DNA from: a virus | Virus record (IMG/VR): IMGVR_UViG_3300036985_009306 | Location: 124,001-188,000 of that record | Length of the DNA: 64,000 nucleotides | Strand: one strand, 5' to 3' | In this document: one piece after another, positions 17,406 through 25,170 of the stretch | How the letters are laid out: every line of letters starts with the position of its first letter | How positions within the stretch are numbered: position 1 is the stretch's first letter | Made by a program: the position numbers and the translations under genes | The notes under the pieces: model-generated | Database searches by the model: none | The model's input: only the letters and a program-made list of their open reading frames with translations | Told to the model about the DNA's origin: nothing

Positions 17406-17627
17406 ATGGTGATGAACCCAACAATAAATTTAAAAGAGTTGAAAACTGCTATGCAATCTGGTGACATAAAAAATGTAAAAATCATAGAGACAGTCTCTGG
17501 TAAAGTAACAACTGTAGGAGAAGTTTTTAATGGATTGACGGATAATCTGGAAAAAATGGAAATAATTCATAAAAAAAATTCTATTTTGGGAAAAATGTTC
17601 TCAAACCAAACATCAAAAATTATATAA
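17406..17627 (+). CDS. hypothetical protein, 73 aa (frame open further upstream)
   Basis: ATG 17406 has no ribosome site. The same frame stays open back to about 17200 and reads like protein (YQCGGWLAQNERHYDHD, 17290-17340). AAAGAGGA at 17264-17271 would suit a start at ATT 17277, so the real product may be about 116 aa from a rare start codon, or the start was lost by mutation. Function unknown. Confidence 0.5.
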   Translation: MVMNPTINLKELKTAMQSGDIKNVKIIETVSGKVTTVGEVFNGLTDNLEKMEIIHKKNSILGKMFSNQTSKII

Positions 17628-17721
17628 AGTAAACAAATAAACAAAATGAAAATTATTACAAAGAAATAACATGCTCAAGATGCTATAGTAACATTGCATC
17701 TGAGTGAACAGGAGGACAAAG

Positions 17722-18084
17722 ATGACAACTCAGGTTGTTTTGTTAGGTTTGTGCTGCGTAATTGTGGTATTGGTGATTGTTTTTCGTAAAACTTCTTTTG
17801 TTAAGAAGTATTGGAGATACTCTTTAATTTTAATTCCTGCTATTTTGATTTTAATTTTGGTTATTTTGAAGGGTAATAAGGGCAATACTTCAACAAATTC
17901 TTCTGCATTAAAAGATTCTATTTCAGACATCAAAGGTAAGCTTAATGAGGTGAACACAATAGTACAAATAGAAGCAGCAATAACAAAGACAAATGATGAG
18001 CAAAAGATGCAACAGCTTAAAGAAGTGCAAAAGATACCTGATGATACTGAGAGAAGGAAAAAACTAGCTGAATTGATTGGGTAA
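17722..18084 (+). CDS. small membrane protein with two TM segments and helical tail, 120 aa
   Basis: Start at ATG 17722 after AGGAGG. Two hydrophobic segments (about residues 4-21 and 32-50) separated by a basic loop (RKTSFVKKYWR), then a soluble helical tail (65-120). The topology could fit a holin or a spanin-like protein; neither is certain. Confidence 0.7.
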   Translation: MTTQVVLLGLCCVIVVLVIVFRKTSFVKKYWRYSLILIPAILILILVILKGNKGNTSTNSSALKDSISDIKGKLNEVNTIVQIEAAITKTNDEQKMQQLKEVQKIPDDTERRKKLAELIG

Positions 18085-18136
18085 ACAATGAATTCTAAGA
18101 TTAATTATTAGAGTTTATAATTGAAAGGAGCGACAA

Positions 18137-18409
18137 ATGTCAACTTGGGTAGTTCCAATCGTGGTTTGTTTTTTAGTAGGTGCATTTTCTTTCTTCATGG
18201 GGCGGTGGAGTCGCCGTTCTAACACTAAGGCAGGCGCTCCTTCCACATCAACCAACAGTGATTATGCGGCGTTGGCACAGGCGTGGCGCAAACTTGCTGA
18301 TGAGTCAAGTGACGCACGGTATAGTGCTCATCTTTATGGTTGTGCCGAAGATTTGTGCCAACTCAATTCGGCCAAAGCTCCGAACTCGCATTTTGCGGCG
18401 ACTGTATAG
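18137..18409 (+). CDS. small membrane-anchored protein, 90 aa
   Basis: One N-terminal membrane segment (WVVPIVVCFLVGAFSFFMG, residues 4-22), then a Ser/Ala-rich soluble part. AAAGGAG ribosome site. From here GC content rises clearly above the flanks; this gene opens the 18.1-19.6 kb island. Confidence 0.68.
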   Translation: MSTWVVPIVVCFLVGAFSFFMGRWSRRSNTKAGAPSTSTNSDYAALAQAWRKLADESSDARYSAHLYGCAEDLCQLNSAKAPNSHFAATV

Positions 18410-18417
18410 GGACACAA

Positions 18418-18630
18418 ATGGATTCTAAATACGTAGTTCATCTTCTAAAACAACTAATTGTGAAGCACGGGCAGGTTCGGCACAACGAAGCATTGGAATC
18501 CATTTGTGCAGAACTGAAGGGGCACTGCAAAACAGTCCGGCGAAACGCCCATACAACAGACAAAGTGCGCCATATAGATGACGTGTTCCTTCGACCGAGA
18601 GCTTCGGGCAACTATCGAAAAATATTCTAA
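18418..18630 (+). CDS. small hypothetical protein in GC-rich island, 70 aa
   Basis: ATG 18418 follows the previous stop by 8 nt. Basic, two-helix N-terminus (KYVVHLLKQLIVKHG). Overlaps the next gene by 53 nt, unusually long here, so the last third may be frame-shifted sequence. Unknown. Confidence 0.5.
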   Translation: MDSKYVVHLLKQLIVKHGQVRHNEALESICAELKGHCKTVRRNAHTTDKVRHIDDVFLRPRASGNYRKIF

Positions 18631-18871
18631 TGATGGTTTGTTGTCGGCAGGAGAAATTGTTGCCGTATTGGAGGTTGTAAAACATGCTACCATTCACGCT
18701 GCTGAGAATGCGGCGGCTGACACTGAGGTAGACAATTTTACATCCACCAACAGCGCTATGGATGCCATTGCCGAACTCGCCGAAAAGTTCATTGTGTCAA
18801 ATAAATGTGACGAAAGTGTTTCTATAATGCTGCGGTGCTTTGCGGAGTATGTTCGGCAACAGCACCAGTAG
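18578..18871 (+). CDS. hypothetical helical protein in GC-rich island, 97 aa
   Basis: Ala-rich helical protein (e.g. VVKHATIHAAENAAA near 35-49). Its GC-rich codon use differs from the phage average. The stop is followed by CGAACGTTGG, a motif also found at 57822 and 60290 in other islands. Confidence 0.55.
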   Translation: MTCSFDRELRATIEKYSNDGLLSAGEIVAVLEVVKHATIHAAENAAADTEVDNFTSTNSAMDAIAELAEKFIVSNKCDESVSIMLRCFAEYVRQQHQ

Positions 18872-18938
18872 CGCGAACGTTGGCCAAAATAAACCGCGTT
18901 GGGAACAGATATTATAGCCCGGCGCAGGAGAAAACAAA

Positions 18939-19265
18939 ATGGAATGCAAATTTACCCAGGGCTTTGTGACAGCGTGTGCGGCAACGTTGCGTAATCATGG
19001 TTGTGATACCATTGTCGCGGATACTCTCGTTTGTTGTGGCCCAGTGTCAGTGGATCAGTATCGGAAGTTGGGTGTTGAGGAATACGACATTGATATTTTG
19101 CGACCTGTTATCAAAGAAATACAAAGGAAGAAAAGATGCGCCAGGAGTACACTGCGGAAACGCAGTTTACATCGGCCAACAGCTCAAGCATGGCAATCGG
19201 ACGGTACTGTGGTGCCTGCTGACGGTTACGGCCAGCATAGTCATCCTGATTTTTTCTCAAATTAA
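18939..19265 (+). CDS. hypothetical protein in GC-rich island, 108 aa
   Basis: Preceded by GGCGCAGGAGAAAACAAA, a leader nearly repeated before the genes at 34795 and 58909. The N-terminus (MEC...FVTACAATL) resembles the tiny gene at 58909 (MEC...FVTGVFKQK). The last 40 residues look less protein-like and may be a run-on into non-coding island sequence. Confidence 0.5.
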   Translation: MECKFTQGFVTACAATLRNHGCDTIVADTLVCCGPVSVDQYRKLGVEEYDIDILRPVIKEIQRKKRCARSTLRKRSLHRPTAQAWQSDGTVVPADGYGQHSHPDFFSN

Positions 19266-19271
19266 CGGCGC

Positions 19272-19300
19272 CACTCTGATATCCAGATGTTGGTGCAAGA
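19272..19300 (+). repeat. dispersed island-boundary repeat, copy 1
   Basis: 29-nt element beginning CACTCTGATATCCAGATGTT; 26 of 29 bases match 34757-34785. Both copies end in a purine-rich ribosome site just before a small gene. Confidence 0.7.
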
Positions 19301-19312
19301 AAGGAAATACAA

Positions 19313-19564
19313 ATGGTATTAATTGACGGCAAAGAAGTAGATGTTAAAGAAGTCGATGCTGCAAAACATGGATTTATTGGGACGTTTCGTAAACCGTTTG
19401 AACAAATCAAAAGACCACTTTACGACATAATTTTTTGCAGTTGCGGATTGAATGTTTGTGGTGGTCACTATGACCTTTATCAACATTGGCAAATGGGGCA
19501 TTTTGACTTGTTGCAATACAAAACAATAGAAGATGTGCCAACGGAAATTAAGGAAGTGGCATAG
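19313..19564 (+). CDS. small zinc-finger-like protein in island, 83 aa
   Basis: Contains CSCGLNVCGGHYDLYQHWQMGH (about 43-64), i.e. C-x-C-x4-C followed by H-x6-H-x4-H, a likely metal-binding knuckle. AAAGGAAAT ribosome site. After its stop comes ACATCTTACAAC, also found after the genes ending at 35031 and 59028. Unknown role. Confidence 0.6.
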   Translation: MVLIDGKEVDVKEVDAAKHGFIGTFRKPFEQIKRPLYDIIFCSCGLNVCGGHYDLYQHWQMGHFDLLQYKTIEDVPTEIKEVA

Positions 19565-19665
19565 ACATCTTACAACAGCAGCATAAAATAACCGCCGACT
19601 GGTGGAATGATTGGAGTACCATAGATGATGAGCCATTTGACATTTGACAACTGTTAGGAGATTGT

Positions 19666-20172
19666 ATGAAAAAATTTTTTTCACTAGTTTGTTTGTTAAT
19701 GATATCATGTGCATCTACAAAACCTGCTGTAAACGAACAACATTTGAAATATTCATATTTACCTCCTAAATTAAATATTGATTCATTGATGCCAGTCAAT
19801 AGTGTTGTAGACACAAATCTTCATGATTTTACTTCTGTTGCAATTGATTCTGGAAAACTAGTTACTATTAATAAAGATACTCTTAAACTTCATCCTGGAG
19901 TATTGATAAGTGAAAAAAAAGCAGCTCTATTTATTTATTATAAATCAAGTTATGAATATTTATATAAAAAAGCTATGTTGACAAATATATTGTATTCTGA
20001 TTATTACGACAAATCTGTTGATGCTGAGAAAATTTATCAAAATGATATAATAAATTTGTCTAAAAAAGCTGAAAGAACTTGGTTGGAAAAAAATATGGTT
20101 TATTTTGGGTTTATAGCAGGTATTGCTACATGCATTCTTACTGAATATGCGGTGATTAAAACATCTAAGTAA
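19666..20172 (+). CDS. lipoprotein with C-terminal TM segment, candidate unimolecular spanin
   Basis: Signal-II peptide with lipobox LMISC (Cys15), so the mature N-terminus would be lipid-anchored, probably in the outer membrane. A hydrophobic stretch near the C-terminus (about 145-164, VYFGFIAGIATCILTEYAVI) can span the inner membrane. Two anchors with a roughly 120-residue periplasmic part is the plan of unimolecular spanins that fuse the envelope membranes at lys. The next gene is a small two-TM protein, supporting a lysis pair. AGGAGA ribosome site. Confidence 0.6.
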   Translation: MKKFFSLVCLLMISCASTKPAVNEQHLKYSYLPPKLNIDSLMPVNSVVDTNLHDFTSVAIDSGKLVTINKDTLKLHPGVLISEKKAALFIYYKSSYEYLYKKAMLTNILYSDYYDKSVDAEKIYQNDIINLSKKAERTWLEKNMVYFGFIAGIATCILTEYAVIKTSK

Positions 20173-20181
20173 AGGGAATTT

Positions 20182-20358
20182 ATGATATTGTTCATCATCT
20201 ATTTTTTGATGACAGCTATTTTTTATCTTTTTATGACTTCCAGGGGATTTTGGAGAAGTTCATCGACACTCTATTCAAAAATTTTTCTTTCTTTAATTTT
20301 TCCTGTGACAATTGCAGTAATTTTAGTATTTATAAACAAGAAAGGAGAGATTAAGTAA
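20182..20358 (+). CDS. small two-TM protein, holin candidate, 58 aa
   Basis: ATG 20182 after AAAGGGAATT, 9 nt after the lipoprotein gene. Two hydrophobic segments (residues 2-17 and 34-51) separated by a basic turn (SRGFWRSSS) and a charged tail (NKKGEIK), the size and topology of class II holins. No endolysin gene is recognised nearby, so this rests on topology and position. Confidence 0.55.
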   Translation: MILFIIYFLMTAIFYLFMTSRGFWRSSSTLYSKIFLSLIFPVTIAVILVFINKKGEIK

Positions 20359-20411
20359 GACAAATATTAAAGTCTCACTCAGAAGACTAATAAAGATTGA
20401 GTTTAGGTGAC

Positions 20412-20493
20412 AGCAACTGTAAAACCAGGTTGCAAAAATCCGCTACAATTTCTGTAGCAATAAAACCGAACCAATAAAAAGGTTCAACACAAG
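20412..20493 (+). promoter_or_regulatory. structured leader with three successive hairpins
   Basis: Between 20359 and ATG 20503 three short perfect stems follow each other: GCAAC/GTTGC (20414-20434), GCTACA/TGTAGC (20443-20459) and GAACC/GGTTC (20468-20485), with A-rich spacers, then AAGGAG. It is probably an mRNA leader structure; no known riboswitch is recognised. Confidence 0.4.
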
Positions 20494-20502
20494 GAGATTA
20501 AA

Positions 20503-21390
20503 ATGAGTATCGATCTTAAGTCCCGCATTTCATCCGCAGCAGAAGTTCTTGATCTTTTTTTTCAAAAAGCAAAAATTGATGTTGATTCAATCTCATATCT
20601 TAAACAAATTCTTGAGCTTATGGGAATTGATGAAACAAAAACCGGTATTGAAACTTTAGAAGCAGAATCTACTACTTTTGAAGATTTTCAAAAAATAATC
20701 CTTGTAAAAATTCCTTTACCCAGACTCAAACTTGCGTGGTCAATTCTCAAAGGAGTTGAAGAAACAAAAACAAATGTAACCAATGTGATTAATCAGTCTG
20801 CTGATTTGTCTACATTGATTCAGACTATAAGACCGATTGGAACATGGGGTGATCTCGAACTTTTAGAGAAATATGGAAGAGAATGTTCCCCAGAAATTGA
20901 AGAGGAATTGAAGAAAAGGAGTAAGAGTAGAAACTGTATTGTGTTTTTTGAGGATGGAACAGTTGATTCTGAAAAATCTTTGTATGTTTTGAGAAAAGCA
21001 CGGCATCAAGAAACTCCCACAACCTTCATGTTTAAAGACGAAATGAAACAAGTCTTTAAAGTAGGAGAGTTTCCGCTAGACGTCCTTTTTGAATGTCCTA
21101 TCCACAGAAATGTTCTTCTAGTCGATGGATATTGTGAAGAATGTGGTATAACTTGGAATACTGAAAACATGGATCGTCTTGCACTTCTTAGATTAGTAAA
21201 AGAAGGCACTTCATCTGATCCAATAGTTTACAGAACTTTTAATTTCGATAAATTGTGTAAAGAATTTCCCAAAATCTATATACAATTTAAAGAATTAAAA
21301 TCTGAAGACAAGCTTCCAAGTTTAAAGAGAAGAATTTCTAAAGCAAAAGATGGCGACCCTTTCAGGGTTTCTTCTCACAAGACATTCTAA
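20503..21390 (+). CDS. hypothetical protein with CPIH-C2 zinc motif, 295 aa
   Basis: Helical N-terminal half (1-120), then a domain containing CPIHRNVLLVDGYCEECG (about 199-216), the same C-P-I-H ... D-G-x-C-x2-C pattern as in the next large gene. The two are probably functional partners. Good AAGGAG site. Family unknown. Confidence 0.78.
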   Translation: MSIDLKSRISSAAEVLDLFFQKAKIDVDSISYLKQILELMGIDETKTGIETLEAESTTFEDFQKIILVKIPLPRLKLAWSILKGVEETKTNVTNVINQSADLSTLIQTIRPIGTWGDLELLEKYGRECSPEIEEELKKRSKSRNCIVFFEDGTVDSEKSLYVLRKARHQETPTTFMFKDEMKQVFKVGEFPLDVLFECPIHRNVLLVDGYCEECGITWNTENMDRLALLRLVKEGTSSDPIVYRTFNFDKLCKEFPKIYIQFKELKSEDKLPSLKRRISKAKDGDPFRVSSHKTF

Positions 21391-21400
21391 TTTTTTAACT

Positions 21401-21430
21401 TAGGTAGCACTATTTTCATAGTGCTACCTA
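21401..21430 (+). terminator. strong hairpin between genes
   Basis: Perfect 12-bp stem TAGGTAGCACTA (21401-21412) and complement (21419-21430) with a six-base loop. No U-tract follows on either strand, so it may be an mRNA-stabilising or processing hairpin rather than a classic terminator. Confidence 0.5.
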
Positions 21431-21448
21431 TTACTAAAGGGAGTTTTT

Positions 21449-22525
21449 ATGTTTACTATGCAGCACAAAGGATTTAATGCTAAAATAATGAGAGCACAAA
21501 GGTTAACTGGATTAGGAACACATGAATTACCTCTGGGTACTCCTATAGAAACACTTCCGGTTGATGAGTTTAAAGAGCCTCTTTCTCATTGGATAAAGGG
21601 TGCAGGAAATTATGTAGTTCCTGTTGACTCTGATTGGGGGTTATGGTTTGACTTTACATTGAACGATCGAATGAATACAGCAGTTCTTTTGTCAATTAAG
21701 GGAATGAATCCTGTGACAGGACAAAGAACGAACGGGTTAGGATTAGAACGATATGAAGAAAAATGTCCAATCCATGATGTTAAGTTTAAGGATGGATTGT
21801 TTTGTGAGAAGTGTAATTATAAGTGGCCTTATCAAAATTATATTTCTCATCCAAATGTCCTTTGGTGGGATGGTTTTAGATCATCTGATGGAAAAGTAAG
21901 ACAATTCTTCTTTACAGAAGATATGGCAAAATCTGTTCCTGAACTTGTTATTGGGAAGGAAGATACTGTTCCTGCATTTGGATTTGCGTTTTTTAGACCT
22001 AAAGTAACAAGAGGTGCTGTTGGTCAGAAAACTAGGTCTGGTATTATTTCAAGTTATAATGAAATTAAGTATTGTAAGTCATCTGCACCAAGTCATAAAT
22101 TTTTAGGTTCAGGTTCAAATTTAGAATCATTAAATGAGCAAAAAACTTCTGACATTAAAAATATTTCAGATAGTATGATGTCATTGTGTTGTGATTCTCT
22201 TTCTGAACTTCCTCAAGTTGCTTGTGCTGTTGCTTGTGCTGCTGCACCAGTTGAATATGTTGAAACTCTTTCTTTTATTCAAGAAAGATGTGTAGAAAAA
22301 AAGTCGAGATCTAAAAATGCTGAAGTAGGTGTTGGAGCAGGAGCAGAGATAAGTCAAAGTTTGCAGATTGATCCTTTGAAAGTAAACGATTGGGAGAATG
22401 AGCCTGCTTCTGTCATGAGATTGTATTTTGTATTTATAGAACAATTTGAAGAAATAAAATCTAAGGGATTAGTCGATTTAATTGGGCAAAAAGAGGGATA
22501 TTTGTCTGGTTTGCCTGTTGGTTAA
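21449..22525 (+). CDS. hypothetical protein with CPIH-C2 zinc motif, 358 aa
   Basis: Carries CPIHDVKFKDGLFCEKCN (about 109-126), matching the motif of the upstream gene. The N-terminal region includes SDWGLWFDFTLNDRMNTAVLL, beta-like. C-terminal 150 residues are Ser/Ala-rich with several cysteines and probably less structured. Possibly a structural protein; no clear homologue comes to mind. Confidence 0.78.
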   Translation: MFTMQHKGFNAKIMRAQRLTGLGTHELPLGTPIETLPVDEFKEPLSHWIKGAGNYVVPVDSDWGLWFDFTLNDRMNTAVLLSIKGMNPVTGQRTNGLGLERYEEKCPIHDVKFKDGLFCEKCNYKWPYQNYISHPNVLWWDGFRSSDGKVRQFFFTEDMAKSVPELVIGKEDTVPAFGFAFFRPKVTRGAVGQKTRSGIISSYNEIKYCKSSAPSHKFLGSGSNLESLNEQKTSDIKNISDSMMSLCCDSLSELPQVACAVACAAAPVEYVETLSFIQERCVEKKSRSKNAEVGVGAGAEISQSLQIDPLKVNDWENEPASVMRLYFVFIEQFEEIKSKGLVDLIGQKEGYLSGLPVG

Positions 22526-22558
22526 AAAGATTGTTAATTTTTTTCTAAAAGATATATA

Positions 22559-22592
22559 ATAAGAGACAGAGGCAGATACTTCTGTCTCTTAT
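22559..22592 (+). terminator. hairpin directly after a -10-like element
   Basis: ATAAGAGACAGA (22559-22570) pairs perfectly with its complement at 22581-22592. GATATATAAT immediately before it looks like a promoter -10, so a transcript starting here would begin with this stem. Confidence 0.45.
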
Positions 22593-22607
22593 GTTAAGAA
22601 CTAACAA

Positions 22608-22748
22608 ATGAAAACAAATCTATTTAATTCTAAAAATATAGAAGATAATAATAGAAAATTTTGTAATACATCTTCTTGTAGATTAAATAGTAATAAAAGA
22701 TGTAGAGCACCATCAGAAGTTCATCGAACTTGTAGAAAAAAGACATGA
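22608..22748 (+). CDS. small Cys/Arg-rich protein, 46 aa
   Basis: ATG 22608 to TGA 22748. Cys-rich and basic (CNTSSC, RC, TC pattern). Its stop overlaps the next ATG (ATGA). No ribosome site is obvious. Low certainty. Confidence 0.4.
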   Translation: MKTNLFNSKNIEDNNRKFCNTSSCRLNSNKRCRAPSEVHRTCRKKT

Positions 22749-22916
22749 ATCAAAGACAAGAGAAAATTAAAATACTTTGTGATCAACTCCGAAAAATTGC
22801 TAATATAAAATATTTGGGGGGAGAATTTTTTTTGTGTTGATGAACCATTGAGAGTTAGTCAAATATTTATGACTCAAGAGTGTTTTGATGAAATAAAACA
22901 ATGGGCGGATAACTGA
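22745..22916 (+). pseudogene. small gene with a frameshift at a homopolymer
   Basis: Reads MNQRQEKIKILCDQLRKIAN... from ATG 22745, then in another frame FFCVDEPLRVSQIFMTQECF to TGA 22916, which overlaps the next ATG. The switch falls in G6/T8 runs (22816-22833). Either a one-base indel (mutation or sequencing) or slippage-based frameshifting joins them into one protein of about 56 residues. Confidence 0.5.
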
Positions 22917-23140
22917 TGATATTAATTTCAAAAGAAATTTCTAAAAATTTTGTATTTGAAATTTCTTTTTTTCATAAGTTGAGAAATTTTAAAGATGGAA
23001 TCTCATTTTTAGAGTTTGATGTAAATTTAGACTTGTATAAAGGAGATCACAATCCTCAATTTGAGATGTGTTTAGTTATATTGAATTTTAAGATTTTTGA
23101 AACTAATATCTATAATATTAATCATGGTGAGATGATATGA
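22916..23140 (+). CDS. hypothetical protein, 74 aa
   Basis: Small protein rich in Phe, Ile and Asn, starting in a TGATG overlap and ending in an ATGA overlap. No motif recognised; its chain of overlaps with neighbours supports it as a real gene. Confidence 0.65.
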   Translation: MILISKEISKNFVFEISFFHKLRNFKDGISFLEFDVNLDLYKGDHNPQFEMCLVILNFKIFETNIYNINHGEMI

Positions 23141-23352
23141 AAGTTGAAAAAGCTATAGAAGTCATTCATGAATATTGGCCAGATACTAACCAAATTATGT
23201 GGGGCGAGGCTTTAGAGACGCTCATTCAATGTGTGCTTGACAAAGTTGAAATAATTAATGAATTAAGAGTTTTGAAGCATCTAATAGAGACAGAAAGTAA
23301 GACTACAGCATTGCAAATTATTGATGCAATGATTGAAGATGCCCATTCTTAG
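23137..23352 (+). CDS. hypothetical helical protein, 71 aa
   Basis: All-helical small acidic protein (VEKAIEVIHEYWPD...LKHLIETES), ATGA-coupled to the previous gene. Function unknown. Confidence 0.65.
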   Translation: MKVEKAIEVIHEYWPDTNQIMWGEALETLIQCVLDKVEIINELRVLKHLIETESKTTALQIIDAMIEDAHS

Positions 23353-23369
23353 TCCACCGCAAAGACTGC

Positions 23370-23759
23370 ATGTCTAATAGTAGAAGTAATACTAAAAAAG
23401 TTATTATTTTGATGAAAGGTAAAATGAAAGAAGTAAAAATCTCTAAAAAACTTGCTATTAAAACATCTTATTCAGTTAATTCATGTAGTTGTTCTTTATG
23501 TCAGAGAGAAAGAAAGATAGAAAAATTAATAGAGAGAAAAAATTTTAATGAATTAGCAAATTATACAAGAGAACTTTCTCGTTTGCTTGTAAATGCTGAT
23601 ACATATGCTGAACATGTTGTAAATGTGGTAAAAACATACAAAAAGGAGAAAAACCCTTTTCTATTTATGAGATATTGTTTAAAATGTAGTCCTGAGAGTA
23701 GTTCTGAGATTATAATAAAGCAGACTCAATCAAAAATGAGATTTATATCAAAAGGATAA
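23370..23759 (+). CDS. hypothetical protein with cysteine pairs, 129 aa
   Basis: Basic N-terminus, CSCSLCQRERK (about 39-49) and YCLKC (about 102-106): two C-x2-C-type pairs suggesting a zinc fold around a helical core. ATG 23370 lacks a ribosome site; ATG 23412 or 23424 downstream are alternatives. Confidence 0.62.
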   Translation: MSNSRSNTKKVIILMKGKMKEVKISKKLAIKTSYSVNSCSCSLCQRERKIEKLIERKNFNELANYTRELSRLLVNADTYAEHVVNVVKTYKKEKNPFLFMRYCLKCSPESSSEIIIKQTQSKMRFISKG

Positions 23760-23762
23760 AGT

Positions 23763-23972
23763 ATGCAAGATATATCTGACGAAATCAAGATTCAATTACT
23801 AAAAAATAGAATTTATGCTGCAATTGAATGTCTAGAAAAAACAACTACTTCATCAGGGCTTTCTAAGGGCTTTTATGATCCTGATGCAAAAGATGCTCTT
23901 CTTATTCTTAAGGGTATGAAAGATTGCGAACTTAATCTTTCTCCAGATCCGAATGACTTCAGATATGTTTAG
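23763..23972 (+). CDS. hypothetical protein, 69 aa
   Basis: Small acidic protein (MQDISDEIKIQLLKNRI...) starting 3 nt after the previous stop with AAAAGGATAAAGT ahead. Unknown. Confidence 0.65.
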   Translation: MQDISDEIKIQLLKNRIYAAIECLEKTTTSSGLSKGFYDPDAKDALLILKGMKDCELNLSPDPNDFRYV

Positions 23973-23995
23973 ACTTGAAACTTATGAGGTACAAA

Positions 23996-24139
23996 ATGAG
24001 CTTAGAACTATCAGGATCAAGCCCAGTTGTTGTTGCTAAAACAGGACTTACAACAAATGGTGTAAATTTGTTTGATGCTCAATGTCCAATTGTTGGAGAC
24101 ACAATTCTTTGTGTTGAGTTGAATGGCAATATCATATAA
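23996..24139 (+). CDS. small hypothetical protein, 47 aa
   Basis: ATG 23996 (MSLELSGSSPVVVAK) to TAA 24139, preceded by GAGGTACAAA. Beta-like composition. Sits directly before the zinc-module gene. Confidence 0.5.
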   Translation: MSLELSGSSPVVVAKTGLTTNGVNLFDAQCPIVGDTILCVELNGNII

Positions 24140-24168
24140 ATCACACGATATCTCGATTAGGAGAATAT

Positions 24169-24624
24169 ATGATACACCTTTATCTTTTGTCAGGAAAAAA
24201 AGTCCAGCAACATTTAACTGTCGATGGTTGGTTAGAATCTCAATCCCATCCAAATTTGTCAGAACCACAACTAACTGGAACTCATTTACAATACTCATTT
24301 TGTTCTCTATGTCATGGTACAGGTGTTGATCCGGTACAAGAAGGCGAATTGACAAGAATATGTAGACGATGTCAAGGAGCAACATATGAAACAGTGAGTG
24401 TGGCTCCACATATTGGCGGCTATAGAGACGTTGCTACCACATTGGATATAATAGGAAAACCCTGGATTGAATGTTTCAAAATTACACCAGAATATAAAAA
24501 TCTACCTGCTGAAATTCAACATCAAGCATTAGATGGATTGAAACAATGGTGTTACGAAGAAGAACAAAGAATAAATGCAGAAGATCCTGTAAAAACAAAT
24601 AATAAAATAAAGTTCATATGTTAA
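24169..24624 (+). CDS. protein with DnaJ-like CXXCXG zinc repeats, 151 aa
   Basis: Contains CSLCHGTG (45-52) and CRRCQGAT (65-72), two of the four repeats of a DnaJ zinc-finger domain, so one zinc site is likely. GATTAGGAGAAT ribosome site. The N-terminal 45 residues and the C-terminal half are unknown. Parts of this gene are duplicated downstream. Confidence 0.7.
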   Translation: MIHLYLLSGKKVQQHLTVDGWLESQSHPNLSEPQLTGTHLQYSFCSLCHGTGVDPVQEGELTRICRRCQGATYETVSVAPHIGGYRDVATTLDIIGKPWIECFKITPEYKNLPAEIQHQALDGLKQWCYEEEQRINAEDPVKTNNKIKFIC

Positions 24625-25170
24625 AAAAATTCTTTTGCAATTAAAAGAATATGTAGACGATGTCAAGGAGCAACAGTGAGAGTACCTATTATGTCAACTT
24701 TAACAAATAGAAATGGTAGACAATATGATTTAAATGATTTAGAACTGTCAACTTTAACAAATAGAAATGGTAGCCAATATGATTTAAATGATTTACAACC
24801 TGGTAGAGTTGAATTCTTAACAAATGGTACACCTTTACAAGTTACTGGTCCTGGTATCTTACAAGTTCCAACTTCCGAGAATGAAATTACAACCGAATTA
24901 AGAGAAAATATGGATGAAATTCATAAAGACATAGAATTTGTGCATGAAAACAACAAAATGAAGTTTATACTGACTGGGCAAACTGGAACTCATTTACAAT
25001 ACGGTGTTGATCCGCCGGGTCCCTCACTTGCTTTTTGCTCAATGTCCCTGATAAGAAGCAGGTACAATTCGGCCTGTGTGGTACAAGAAGGCGGATTGAC
25101 AAGAATATGTAGACGATGTCAAGGAGCAACTTTAACTAAGAAATGGTAGACAATATGATTAAATGATTTA
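24354..25170 (+). repeat. scrambled duplication around the zinc-module gene
   Basis: The 30-mer starting AAGAATATGTAGACGATGTC occurs three times (24354-24383, 24645-24674, 25101-25130). A second unit, CAACTTTAACAAATAGAAAT..., occurs at 24694, 24748 and, with small deletions, 25128. AACTGGAACTCATTTACAAT occurs at about 24271 and 24977. The order differs between copies, showing rearrangement. Confidence 0.8.
24691..25149 (+). CDS. chimeric product of the duplicated locus, 152 aa
   Basis: ATG 24691 starts with two copies of STLTNRNG-x-QYDLNDL. The end repeats parts of the zinc-module protein (TGTHLQY, then VQEGGLTRICRRCQGAT), but the first CXXCXG unit is replaced by about 65 GC-richer bases (25016-25080) encoding unrelated residues. 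It is probably a rearranged, not fully functional copy. Confidence 0.45.
   Translation: MSTLTNRNGRQYDLNDLELSTLTNRNGSQYDLNDLQPGRVEFLTNGTPLQVTGPGILQVPTSENEITTELRENMDEIHKDIEFVHENNKMKFILTGQTGTHLQYGVDPPGPSLAFCSMSLIRSRYNSACVVQEGGLTRICRRCQGATLTKKW

Noticed and set aside
24354-25130. Three 30-nt repeats considered as a CRISPR array
   Set aside because: Spacing is irregular (about 260 and 430 nt), copies lie in coding sequence and no cas gene is present.
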